DNA from: Luteimonas sp. 9C
GTDB lineage: Bacteria > Pseudomonadota > Gammaproteobacteria > Xanthomonadales > Xanthomonadaceae
Direction of reading: 5' to 3'
NCBI RefSeq assembly: GCF_902506295.1
Contig: NZ_LR733312.1
Span: 2,557,169 to 2,621,168 of the forward strand
DNA length: 64,000 nt
The position numbers were made by a program, and so were the translations under genes. The notes below the pieces were generated by a model that was not told where the DNA came from, did not search any database, and saw nothing but the letters and a program-made list of their open reading frames with translations. Positions 26,606 to 35,018 of the stretch are shown piece by piece (position 1 is the stretch's first letter; every line of letters begins with the position of its first letter).

Positions 26606-27082
26606 CTATGGCCACCAGAACGCCGAGAGCTCGGCGACGGCAGGCTCGACCGCGGCGCCCGTGGGCAGGGTCAGCACCGCGATGCCCGCGGGCGGCATGC
26701 CCCGGTATTCGCCGGTCTGGCCGCTGTGCAGCAGCGCGGCCAGACGCTCCAGGCCCGGGTTGTGACCGACCAGCAGCAGGCGGCCGGTGTCGCGATGCTC
26801 GTCGAGCAGCGTCGCCAGCGCGCCGGGCGTGGCCTCGTAGATGCCCTGTTCCAGGCGCTGGTCGACGTAACCGATCGCCGCGAGCACCGCCTCGAGCGTT
26901 TCGCGGGTGCGGCGCGCGGGCGAGCAGAGCACGCAGTCGGGGGTCAGGCCCTTCTCGCGCAGCCAGCGGCCCGCTGCCTCCGCTTCGGCCAGACCTTCGG
27001 CCGACAGGGGGCGGTCGATATCGGCCTGCCCGGGCAGGGCGGGATCGGCGTGTGCGTGGCGGAGCAGAATCAGTTCGCGCAT
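26606..27082 (-). CDS. sixA: Phosphohistidine phosphatase SixA
   Basis: A 158-residue histidine-phosphatase protein. The catalytic LRHAHAD (RHG-type) motif is at residues 7-13 and the second catalytic His lies in LLVGHNPGLERL; SPARRTRET contributes the phosphate pocket. Its size matches SixA, which dephosphorylates phosphohistidine in the nitrogen-PTS protein NPr and in phosphorelays. It is first in a run sixA-yceI-PLD with short or overlapping junctions. Confidence 0.88.
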   Translation of the reverse strand: MRELILLRHAHADPALPGQADIDRPLSAEGLAEAEAAGRWLREKGLTPDCVLCSPARRTRETLEAVLAAIGYVDQRLEQGIYEATPGALATLLDEHRDTGRLLLVGHNPGLERLAALLHSGQTGEYRGMPPAGIAVLTLPTGAAVEPAVAELSAFWWP

Positions 27083-27158
27083 GTGCGGTCGGCAGCCTCG
27101 TTTGGTGACTTCATGACGGGCGACGCGTTCGGATGCGGTGAACGCGCCGGCGGACCGG

Positions 27159-27791
27159 CTACTTCCGGACCCATTTGAGCAGGGATGCCCAGTCGTCCTG
27201 GTGATCGCGCACCTGCGCCGAATGGTAATCGAACAGGCTCTTGCCCAGTCCGACCAGCATCACGTAGGCCTGGCTGTCGCGCAGTTGCGCGATCACCGGA
27301 TACGGCCACTGCGCCAGCAGCGCGAGCGCCTGCTGCGAGGCGTTGGTGTGCGGACGCAGGCGGTTGGCGACCAGGCCCACGCGGGTCTGGCCACGACGCA
27401 CGCGCGGATGCTTGGCCAGCGTGTTGAGGAAGCCGACGGTCGCATCGATGTCGAGCGCCGACGGCAGCACCGGCACGACGATCGCATCGGCGGTCTCCAG
27501 ATACGCATCGAGGTCGTCGGCCATCGCGCCCGCGGGTGCGTCGATCACCAGCCGCGTCGCGCCGTCGGGAATCGAGGCCAGCACCTTCTTGTGCCGCGCG
27601 CTGCCGTCGACCGGCAACACGGCGGCCTCGAGCCCGGCGCGGCGCTCGGCCCAGCGCGTCGATGACTGCTGCGGATCGGCATCGACCAGCACCGTCGACT
27701 CGCCGGCCAGCGCGGCGTGCGCGGCGAGATGGGTGGCGATCGTGGTCTTGCCGACGCCGCCCTTGGAGCTGGCCACCAGTACCGTCTTCAT
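27159..27791 (-). CDS. Orphan ParA-family ATPase
   Basis: A 210-residue ParA/MinD-like protein. The deviant Walker A motif KGGVGKTT is at residues 10-17, DADPQ (Walker A') near 39-43 and LVIDAPAGAM as Walker B. Orphan ParAs of this size position membrane or cytoplasmic cargoes, or act in cell-pole organisation. There is no parB or parS-like site nearby, so plasmid partition is unlikely. It is divergent from the Ycf46-like AAA gene (114-base spacer). Confidence 0.9.
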   Translation of the reverse strand: MKTVLVASSKGGVGKTTIATHLAAHAALAGESTVLVDADPQQSSTRWAERRAGLEAAVLPVDGSARHKKVLASIPDGATRLVIDAPAGAMADDLDAYLETADAIVVPVLPSALDIDATVGFLNTLAKHPRVRRGQTRVGLVANRLRPHTNASQQALALLAQWPYPVIAQLRDSQAYVMLVGLGKSLFDYHSAQVRDHQDDWASLLKWVRK

Positions 27792-27905
27792 CGCAGTCTC
27801 CGGGTCGGTTCGCATCGAGCGTACACCGGCCGTGCGGCGCCCGCGACCGCAGGTCGTCGCCGCACGTTTAACATCGACCTCCCCGAATGCGAGCGCGCCG
27901 CGCCC

Positions 27906-29390
27906 ATGAGTGAACTGCAGGACCTGGCCGCGCTGATCCGGGCCAATACGCCGTTGATCGTCGTCGAGACGCCCGACGAGCCGCGCGCGGTCGAGCTGTT
28001 CCGGCAGTCGCTGGTGCAGGTCTGGCGCGCGCTGTACCGCTGGACGATCACCGAGGGCCTGCGCCGCGTCGATCTGGACGGCGAATCGGAGACCGACACC
28101 GCCGCCGATGCCAGCAACACGCTGGCCGCGATCCGCGACGCCGACCAGCGCGGCATCTACCTGCTGCTCGATTTCCATCCCTATCTCGGCTACGCCGGCA
28201 CCCAGCGCCAGCTGCGCGACCTGGTACAGCGCCGCCATTGCCTGCCGCACGTGATCGTGCTGGTCGGCCACAAGGTCGAACTGCCGGCGGATCTCGACAC
28301 CATGGCCGTGCGCTTCCGCCCGCGCCTGCCCGATGCCGATGCGCTGCTGAAACTGGTGCGCGAGGAAGCCACCGCCTATCAGCAGGAGCACGGCGGCCGG
28401 CGCGTCGAGGCCGACGCCGATGCGGTGCGCCAGATCGTACGCAACCTGCAGGGCCTGTCGCTGGGCGACGCGCGCCGGATCACCCGTCAGCTGATCCACG
28501 CCGACGGCGCGCTCGCGCACGACGACCTGCCGGCGCTGGCCAAACTCAAGTTCGAACTGCTCAACAAGAGCGGGCATCTGCATTACGAATACGACACCGC
28601 CGGCTTCGCCGATGTCGCCGGTGCGCGCCGGCTCAAGCGCTGGGTCGAGCAGCGACGCCGCGTGTTCGTCGAAGGCGACGCGCCGCCCGGTCTCGATCCG
28701 CCCAAGGGTGTGTTGCTGCTCGGCGTGCAGGGCTGCGGCAAGTCGCTGCTGGCCAAGGCCATCGCCGGTGGTTTCGGCGTGCCGCTGGTGCGGCTGGATT
28801 TCGGGACGCTCTACGACAAGTACCACGGCGAGACCGAGCGCAACCTGCGCGACGCGATCGCCTCGACCGAACAGCTCGCGCCCTGCGTACTGTGGATCGA
28901 CGAGATCGAGAAGGGCCTGGCCTCCAGCGGCGACAGCGACGGCGGCGTGTCGCGCCGCGTGCTCGGCTTCCTGCTGACCTGGATGGCGGAGCGCAAGTCG
29001 AAGGTGTTCCTGGTCGCGACTGCCAACCAGGTCCACGACCTGCCGCCGGAACTGCTGCGCAAAGGCCGTTTCGACGAGACCTTCTTCGTCGATCTGCCCG
29101 GCGCGGACGTGCGCGCCGAGGTGTTCGCCGTGCACCTCGCACGTCGCGGCTTCGATGTCGCGGACTTCGACCTGCCGCTCCTCGCGATCGAGGCCGACGG
29201 GTTCTCCGGCGCCGAGATCGAACAGGCCATCGTCGCCGCGCTGTACGCGGCCCACGCCGTGGGCGCGCCGCTGTCGCAAGCCATGCTCGTCGAATCGCTG
29301 CGCGACACCCGCCCGCTGTCGGTGATGATGCGCGAGCAGGTCGACGCCCTGCGCAGCTGGGCGCGCGAACGGACGGTGCCGGCGGATTGA
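27906..29390 (+). CDS. Ycf46-like AAA+ ATPase
   Basis: A 494-residue cytoplasmic AAA protein. Walker A GVQGCGKS is at residues 273-280, Walker B CVLWIDEIEKG at about 327-337, sensor 1 ATANQ and the second-region ELLRKGRFDE lie beyond. The N-terminal 225 residues are an additional degenerate P-loop-like/regulatory half (PLIVVETPDEPRAVELF). This is the Ycf46/SpoVK-like group, near FtsH in the AAA core but with no protease domain and no membrane helix. Role in bacteria is poorly known. Confidence 0.86.
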   Translation: MSELQDLAALIRANTPLIVVETPDEPRAVELFRQSLVQVWRALYRWTITEGLRRVDLDGESETDTAADASNTLAAIRDADQRGIYLLLDFHPYLGYAGTQRQLRDLVQRRHCLPHVIVLVGHKVELPADLDTMAVRFRPRLPDADALLKLVREEATAYQQEHGGRRVEADADAVRQIVRNLQGLSLGDARRITRQLIHADGALAHDDLPALAKLKFELLNKSGHLHYEYDTAGFADVAGARRLKRWVEQRRRVFVEGDAPPGLDPPKGVLLLGVQGCGKSLLAKAIAGGFGVPLVRLDFGTLYDKYHGETERNLRDAIASTEQLAPCVLWIDEIEKGLASSGDSDGGVSRRVLGFLLTWMAERKSKVFLVATANQVHDLPPELLRKGRFDETFFVDLPGADVRAEVFAVHLARRGFDVADFDLPLLAIEADGFSGAEIEQAIVAALYAAHAVGAPLSQAMLVESLRDTRPLSVMMREQVDALRSWARERTVPAD

Positions 29391-29430
29391 GGGGCGGCGC
29401 GAACTCAGGTATCGAATGGCAGGAGTCCGG

Positions 29431-30018
29431 ATGAAGACCCGATACACTGCACACGTCGGAATTGCGGTATGCGTGCTCACGGCACTTGCCGCGTGCAGTC
29501 ATCGCATCAAACAGGTGGAACGCGCCATGGTGTTGCCGCCGATGGCGCAGGTGCACGCGGTCGAATCGAATCAGCGCTTTCTGATGGCCGCGCCGATCCA
29601 TGATCCAGACCCGCCGTTCCCGGAAGGCGCGCGTCTCGAGGGCGAGCTGCGGCTGTGCGTCGGTTTCGTCGTGGGCGCCGACGGCGTGGTCGAGGACATC
29701 GGGGCCGATCGTGAGGACATCGAGTGTGCGGATCCCGCCGATACGGCCGCGATCCCATTCGTCGATGCGATCACCGCGACGCTGCGCAGCTGGCGCTACC
29801 TGGGCGCCGCAATCTGCACGTTCCCCACCGGCATCGACCCGGATTCGGACCCCCGCTGCGAGAGCGATGGCGTCGAAGTCGATGCGGTCCCGATCCGGCT
29901 GCGCTACACGTTCAACTTCTCTTCCGAACGCGGAGGTCGCGTGTTGCGGGAAGCGACCCCGAATGCATCGGTCAGAACGTCCGCTGTCCGCGGCCACGCG
30001 CTCACTCCGTCTCGCTGA
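29431..30018 (+). CDS. Lipoprotein with TonB-C-terminal-like fold
   Basis: A 195-residue lipoprotein (lipobox LAAC, then SHRIKQ). The mature protein carries a pattern like TonB C-terminal domains: ELRLCVGFVVGADGVVEDIG, then TLRSWRYLGA and IRLRYTFNF. It has extra Cys pairs and an unusual Ser/Arg tail. It lacks the periplasmic proline-rich linker of real TonB, so it is a stand-alone lipoprotein of unknown role. AGGAG precedes the ATG by 7 bases. Its 3' end overlaps the end of the opposite gene by 17 bases. Confidence 0.7.
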   Translation: MKTRYTAHVGIAVCVLTALAACSHRIKQVERAMVLPPMAQVHAVESNQRFLMAAPIHDPDPPFPEGARLEGELRLCVGFVVGADGVVEDIGADREDIECADPADTAAIPFVDAITATLRSWRYLGAAICTFPTGIDPDSDPRCESDGVEVDAVPIRLRYTFNFSSERGGRVLREATPNASVRTSAVRGHALTPSR

Positions 30019-30820
30019 TCTCCAGCCGGTACGTCCCGGCCTGGCCGAGATGGCCGACGTAGATCTCGTACTCGCCGGGGCGGAAGGTATCGACGACCGC
30101 GGCGTCGAGCGCGCCGGCGCCGTCGTCGTCGCACAGCACCTTGCCCGGTCCGGTCACGACGAGACTGGAATCGGTCGTGCTGCTGACGGCCAGGCGCAAC
30201 GTGACGGTCGAAGTGATCGTCAGGCGATGGTCGGGCGTGGAATCGATCATGCCGGCGCAGTGCGCGCCGTAGCGGCTGGCCTCGACACCGCCGCCGGTCT
30301 CGCCGGTGCCGGTCTGCGGATCGGGGGTGAAGCCGGCGCCGAGCGTGAAGTTCGCGTACTGCCCGTCGCCGGTCGCGGCGACGCCGCTGCCTTCGGTGAG
30401 GGTCAGCGTGTAGCGGCCGGGCTGTTCGATATGCCCCACGTAGACGGCGTACTCGCCGGGCGTGAGCCGCGCGTCGACCTGTGCATCGAGCTGGCCGGCG
30501 CTGTCGTCGTCGCAGAACACGCCGGCGGGTCCGACGACGACCAGTGTGGAGTCGGTGGTGCTCTCGACCGACAGACGCAGGTCGAGCGGCGAGGTCACCT
30601 GGATGGTGTGATCGGGGCTGGCATCGATGACGCCGCTGCACTGCGGTCCGAACCGCGTGGCCTGCGTGGCGCCGCCGGTCTCGCCGGTCCCGGTCTGCGG
30701 ATCGGGCGTGAAACCCGCGCCGAGGGTGAAGCGGCTGTGGCCCTGCGCGGCGACCGGGCCGCTGGCGCAGACGAGCAGCGCCGCGGCCAGCAGGCCGCAA
30801 GCCGTGTGCATGTTCCGCAT
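30002..30820 (-). CDS. Secreted protein with internal duplication
   Basis: A 272-residue protein with signal peptide ending VAAQ-GHS. Two similar halves follow (about residues 31-144 and 158-270; the matching starts are 127 residues apart). Each opens FTLGAGFTPDPQTGTGETGG, carries one Cys early and a FCDDD or LCDDD segment, and ends GxYxxYVGHxxQxGxYxL. The fold resembles PPC-type beta-sandwiches of secreted hydrolases, but no catalytic domain is attached. Function unknown. Confidence 0.75.
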   Translation of the reverse strand: MRNMHTACGLLAAALLVCASGPVAAQGHSRFTLGAGFTPDPQTGTGETGGATQATRFGPQCSGVIDASPDHTIQVTSPLDLRLSVESTTDSTLVVVGPAGVFCDDDSAGQLDAQVDARLTPGEYAVYVGHIEQPGRYTLTLTEGSGVAATGDGQYANFTLGAGFTPDPQTGTGETGGGVEASRYGAHCAGMIDSTPDHRLTITSTVTLRLAVSSTTDSSLVVTGPGKVLCDDDGAGALDAAVVDTFRPGEYEIYVGHLGQAGTYRLEISETE

Positions 30821-30932
30821 CGAATCTCTCCGTCCCCGTGCGGCGGCGCGGCGCCGACGCTGGCGCGAGTGTGCGCCTGCGCGATTGCGCTGAACAGGGG
30901 ATGCGGCGCCGCGGACGGCGCGGCCGGATGCC

Positions 30933-31973
30933 TCAGCGCGGCGGCTGCCAGCCCGCAGGCGGGTCGAGTGGAATGCCGGCAGCCTGCAGCGCGCGTGCGG
31001 TGAGATCAGCCTCGGTGCGGACCGACGGGTCGGCGAGAAACCGCACGAACTGACCGGCGCCGTCGCGCGGCAGGGCCGCGTTGGCGCGGCCCCATTCGAG
31101 CATTCGCCAGTCGAACGCGCGGCGCCGGTCCTGCGCGCCGGCACGTTCGGCCTGCGTGGTGGCCAGGCGTTCGAGCAGGGCCAGGCCGAGCATCTCGCCG
31201 AGCTGGGTATCCGAAGCGTCGGCCATGAGGTCGGCGACATGGCGGCAGTCGCGCGCGCGGGTGGCATTCGCGGCGGCCATCTCGGCAGTGCAGCCCTGCA
31301 TCAGCGGGTCGAGGCCGGGGACTGCGACCGCGGCCCACAGCCCCATCGCGGTGATCGCGGCCTGTTCGGTCGGCACGAAGTCGCCGGCCTCGGCGAGTGC
31401 GATGCGCTCTGCCGGCGTCGGCGGTGTGCGCAGCAGTGCGGCCTGCATCCAGCGCACCTGGTCGAGCATGCCGAGTTCGAATCGCGTCGCGACGCGCGCA
31501 TCGGCGAGCAACGCGTCGACGCCGCCGCCACGCATCAGCAGCGGCGCGAGATTCTGGGGTTCGGCGCCGAGCCAGCGCTGCGCGGCGCGCAGACGCGTCG
31601 CTTCATCGGCGCTGTACGCCAGCAGGGCGTTGGCGAGGACATCGCTGCCGGCGCGCGCTGCGGCGTCGCGGCGCCAGGCGCTGGCCTGTGCGTCCGGCGT
31701 TGCGGGCTGCGAAGGCGTGTCGGTGTCGGCCTGTTCCGGAGGCGCATCGGCAAGCCCGCGCAGCACGGCTGCGAACGCCAGTTCGCGCGGCTGTCCGGTG
31801 GCGGCCAGGGCGGCTGCGCTGCGATGCGACCAGCTGCGCCATGCGGCATCGGCCGTCGTGTCCTGTTGTTGCGCGACGGGCGCGTCGTCGAAGCGCGCGT
31901 ACGGCGCCTGCGCGTGCGCGACGGGGACGAGCAGTGCAAGCGCACACGCAACCGCGAGAACGGGACGGATCAT
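30933..31973 (-). CDS. Secreted alpha-helical protein of unknown function
   Basis: A 346-residue protein beginning MIRPVLAVACALALLVPVAHAQ, a clear signal peptide. The mature part is Ala/Arg-rich and apparently all-helical (AERIALAEAGDFVPTEQAAITAMGLWAAVAVP), with two Cys in a CTAEMAAANATRARDC segment. No domain recognised. It lies upstream of the duplicated secreted protein gene on the same strand (112-base gap) and may be cotranscribed. Confidence 0.7.
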   Translation of the reverse strand: MIRPVLAVACALALLVPVAHAQAPYARFDDAPVAQQQDTTADAAWRSWSHRSAAALAATGQPRELAFAAVLRGLADAPPEQADTDTPSQPATPDAQASAWRRDAAARAGSDVLANALLAYSADEATRLRAAQRWLGAEPQNLAPLLMRGGGVDALLADARVATRFELGMLDQVRWMQAALLRTPPTPAERIALAEAGDFVPTEQAAITAMGLWAAVAVPGLDPLMQGCTAEMAAANATRARDCRHVADLMADASDTQLGEMLGLALLERLATTQAERAGAQDRRRAFDWRMLEWGRANAALPRDGAGQFVRFLADPSVRTEADLTARALQAAGIPLDPPAGWQPPR

Positions 31974-32309
31974 GCGGATGCCTGGCCGGAAAGAGGCGCC
32001 CAGCATACCGGCGCCGGTGGTCCGCCCGAGGTCGCGACTGCGCGAGGCGCAGGCGTGCAGACACGCGCCGCGCTGTCGATCGTGGTTTGCCTGACGTCGA
32101 TCGGGAGGTGATGCCCGGCGCAGCGGTCGGGGCTCGCTCGACACGCGCGCGAGTGAGCGGCGGATCATCCGCAGTGACGCGTGCCTGGCGTGGTCGCGCC
32201 CGTGCGACGCGCGCGACCGCGATCAGCACCCGTCCCGCCGCGCGCCATCGCCGCCTGTCGTCCCGCCCCGTGCATGCGGTGGCGAGACGACCCGCGCGCA
32301 GGCACTAGG
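31974..32309. other. Gene-free intergenic region
   Basis: About 335 bases between the secreted helical protein gene and the downstream end of ggt. I see no coding frame with a ribosome-binding site, no terminator hairpin with a T run and no repeat. The promoter of the leftward gene should be near 31980-32100. Confidence 0.4.
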
Positions 32310-34037
32310 TCAGTAGCCTGCGGCCTGCCCGTCCTTGCGCGATTCGCTGGCGCCGGTCCAGCCGCCGTAGGGGTTCTTCATGATGGCCTGGTAGCCGCCG
32401 TAGGGGCCGTGCGAGAAGCGCACCGAGTGGCCTTTCTGCATCAGCGCGCGCACGGTCTCGTACGGAAAGCCGGTCTCCAGATCCACTTCGCCGCCGTCGG
32501 TCATCGCAGTGTTCTGGCCGGCGGGCTCGGTCGAGCCGTCGTGCTGGATGCGCGGCGCGTCGCCGGCTTCCTGCAGGTTCATGCCGAAGTCGAGCATGTT
32601 GATCAGGATCTGCACATGGCCCTGCGGCTGCATCGCGCCGCCCATCACGCCGAAGCTCAGCCACGGCGCGCCGTCCTTCGTCGCGAATGCGGGAATGATG
32701 GTGTGGAACGGGCGCTTGCCCGGCGCGTAGCCGTTGGGATGATCCTCGCGCAGGACGAACTGTTCGCCGCGATCCTGCAGGATGAAGCCCAGGCCCGGCG
32801 GCGCCATGCCGCTGCCCATGCCGCGGTAGTTGGACTGGATCAGCGAGACCATCATGCCGTCGGCGTCGGCCGTCGTCAGGTAGATCGTGTCGCCTTCGTC
32901 GAGCTGCTTCGGCGTGCCCGGCTGCACCTCGCGCAGCGCGGTGGCCATCGAGATCAGCGCGCCACGCTCGCGGGCGTAGTCCTTGGAAATCAGGCGCTCG
33001 ACCGGCGCCGGATGGAAGGCCGGATCGGCGTACCAGCGCGCGCGGTCGGCGAACGCCAGCTTCTTGGCCTCGACGAACAGATGCACGTGCTCGGGACTGC
33101 CGAAGCCGTAGGACTTCAGGTCGTAGGGTTCCAGCAGGTTGAGGATCTGCAGCGCGGCGATGCCCTGTCCGCTCGGCGGCAGTTCCCACAGTTCGACACC
33201 GCGATACGTCGTCGACACCGGCTCGACCCAGTTGCCGGTGTGCGCGGCCAGGTCGTCGTAGGACAGGAAGCCGTCGTTCGCGGCGAAGTAGTCGCCGATG
33301 GTGCGTGCGATGTCGCCCTTGTAGAACGCGTCGCGGCCCCCGTCGGCGATCGCCTGCAGCGTGTTCGCGAGGTTCGGATTGCGCCAGGTCTCGCCACTGC
33401 GCGGCGCGCGGCCCTGAATCGTGAACTGTTCGGTGAAGCCCGGCCACTTGCCCAGGCGCGGCACGGAACGGTCCCAGTAGTAGGCGATGACTTCGTGCAC
33501 GGGATGGCCTTCGCGCGCGTAGCGGATCGCAGGTGCCAGGTTGTCGGCCATCGGGCGCGTGCCGAAGCGGCCATGCAGCGCGAACCAGCCGTCGACCGCG
33601 CCCGGCACGGTGACCGGCAGTGGCCCGTGCGGCGGAATGTCGGTCAGGCCACGGCGCTGGAACTCGGCCAGGGTCAGCGACTGCGGCGAGCGGCCCGAGC
33701 CGTCATAACCGTAGAGACGTTTCGTCTTCGGATCCCAGACGATCGCGAACAGGTCGCCGCCGATGCCGTTGCCGGTCGGCTCCATCAGTCCCAGCGCGGC
33801 ATTGGCCGCGATCGCCGCATCGACCGCGCTGCCGCCGGCCTTCATCGTGTCGAGCGCGATCTGGGTGGCGAGCGGATGCGAGGTCGCGGCCATCGCGTGC
33901 GGTGCGTGCACCTCGCTGCGCGTCGCGAAGGGCTGGCCGGTGATGCGGTCCGCGGCGAGGGCGGGCAGGACCGGCACGGCGATCAGCAACAGGACGGGAA
34001 GCAGGCGGACGCGGACGCCCGGAGTGGATCGAGACAT
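32310..34037 (-). CDS. ggt: Gamma-glutamyltransferase
   Basis: A 575-residue Ntn-hydrolase precursor with signal peptide ending PALA-ADR. The autoprocessing/catalytic Thr is Thr384 in EGDTIYLTTAD, preceded by a roughly 350-residue large subunit and followed by the small subunit (SNYRGMGSGM, DDAPRIQHDG-type QEAGDAPRIQHDG). It cleaves gamma-glutamyl bonds of glutathione and gamma-Glu peptides in the periplasm, releasing glutamate. The next upstream gene, 86 bases away on the same strand, is the XRE-cupin regulator, and the surrounding locus handles D-amino-acid and N-acyl substrates. Both facts suggest a shared regulon. Confidence 0.93.
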   Translation of the reverse strand: MSRSTPGVRVRLLPVLLLIAVPVLPALAADRITGQPFATRSEVHAPHAMAATSHPLATQIALDTMKAGGSAVDAAIAANAALGLMEPTGNGIGGDLFAIVWDPKTKRLYGYDGSGRSPQSLTLAEFQRRGLTDIPPHGPLPVTVPGAVDGWFALHGRFGTRPMADNLAPAIRYAREGHPVHEVIAYYWDRSVPRLGKWPGFTEQFTIQGRAPRSGETWRNPNLANTLQAIADGGRDAFYKGDIARTIGDYFAANDGFLSYDDLAAHTGNWVEPVSTTYRGVELWELPPSGQGIAALQILNLLEPYDLKSYGFGSPEHVHLFVEAKKLAFADRARWYADPAFHPAPVERLISKDYARERGALISMATALREVQPGTPKQLDEGDTIYLTTADADGMMVSLIQSNYRGMGSGMAPPGLGFILQDRGEQFVLREDHPNGYAPGKRPFHTIIPAFATKDGAPWLSFGVMGGAMQPQGHVQILINMLDFGMNLQEAGDAPRIQHDGSTEPAGQNTAMTDGGEVDLETGFPYETVRALMQKGHSVRFSHGPYGGYQAIMKNPYGGWTGASESRKDGQAAGY

Positions 34038-34123
34038 CGGGATTCCCGGTTCTGGTGAGCGCACACGATACCGCCTGCGCTTGGCCGACGTGCTGGCGCC
34101 GACGGCCACGCCGCGGCGCGCGG

Positions 34124-34840
34124 TCAGCGCTTGGCGGGGGGCTTCGCCGGCTTCCTGGCCACGCGCCTGGGCGGCGCGGCGGCTGTCTCGGGGCGCGCAG
34201 GTGCTTGCTGCGCAGCGCCCTCTTCGGCATGCAGCGTGAGCAGGGATTCCATCAGCTGCTCGTCGGCGCTCGAGCACACGCCCAGCAGCAGCACCTCGTC
34301 GCAGCCCTCGGCGGCGATGTAGGCATGGCCCATGTTCGAGTCGATGTACACGCCTTCGCCGGTCTCGAGCACGATCGGATCGTAGAACTCGGTGTGCACT
34401 TCCATGCGGCCTTCGAGCACGTGGATGTACTCCTCGCCGGAGTGGTGCACGAGAGCGCCGAACTCGGCGATGGTCTTCGCCCGCACGCGGGTCAGCACCG
34501 GGATCATGCGTTTGCGGCGCAGTTCCGGGCACAGGTAGTAGTAGTCGTAGTTCGGCGTGGTGATGCGGATCGCATCGTCGACGCGGCCGATGCTGCGTCG
34601 CGCGGTGACCGGCGGCTCGGGCGCGGCGTCTTCCTCGGCGAACAGCTCCGACATGCGCAGCTGCAGGCGCTGGCTGAGCTGCAGCAGCTTGTCGTAGGTC
34701 AACGTCAGCCGGTCGTGCTCGACCTTGGACAGCGTCGACAGCGGGATGCCCGAATGCGCGCTCATCTGCTTGAGCGTCCAGCCTTTGCGCGCGCGCAGCG
34801 AGCGCAGCAGGTGGCCGATGGTGGGGTGTTGCGCTGTCAT
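34124..34840 (-). CDS. XRE-family regulator with C-terminal cupin domain
   Basis: A 238-residue transcription factor. The HTH_3/XRE domain occupies residues 8-62 (LLRSLRARKGWTLKQMSAHSG, STLSKVEHDRLTLTYDKLL). A cupin sensor domain lies at about 120-200 (HHSGEEYIHVLEGRMEV, GEGVYIDSNMGHAYIA). The last 25 residues are a Pro/Ala/Lys tail (RKPAKPPAKR) resembling histone-H1-like tails. Such regulators often sense an amino-acid-type ligand. It is divergent from the serine-hydrolase operon, and a palindrome overlapping that promoter is its probable target. Confidence 0.9.
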   Translation of the reverse strand: MTAQHPTIGHLLRSLRARKGWTLKQMSAHSGIPLSTLSKVEHDRLTLTYDKLLQLSQRLQLRMSELFAEEDAAPEPPVTARRSIGRVDDAIRITTPNYDYYYLCPELRRKRMIPVLTRVRAKTIAEFGALVHHSGEEYIHVLEGRMEVHTEFYDPIVLETGEGVYIDSNMGHAYIAAEGCDEVLLLGVCSSADEQLMESLLTLHAEEGAAQQAPARPETAAAPPRRVARKPAKPPAKR

Positions 34841-34961
34841 CCGTCTGGGGTCCGTTCGTGTTCGTTTCGGGATCATCATCGCCTCAGCGGGCGACCGGTG
34901 GAAAGGCGCCGCGGCATCTGTCGCCCTGCGCCAGCGGCCGATATGGGGACTTCCGGCACGG

Positions 34962-34999
34962 TTGACAATTCTCTGATTAGGATCACTATCGCCAATCAG
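34962..34999 (+). promoter_or_regulatory. Promoter plus palindromic operator, serine-hydrolase operon
   Basis: A consensus -35, TTGACA (34962-34967), lies 16 bases before CACTAT (34984-34989) as -10. A 27-base inverted repeat with outer arms CTGATT (34973-34978) and AATCAG (34994-34999) covers the spacer and the -10, so a bound repressor would block RNA polymerase. The same promoter and operator pattern recurs at 41120. The start codon of the downstream gene (35019) is 20 bases past the operator. Confidence 0.8.
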
Positions 35000-35018
35000 G
35001 ACAAACCGGGGCAGTGCG

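Noticed and set aside
32181..34058. 625-residue plus-strand ORF opposite ggt
   Set aside because: Antisense shadow; typical R/H/G-rich composition, no domain.
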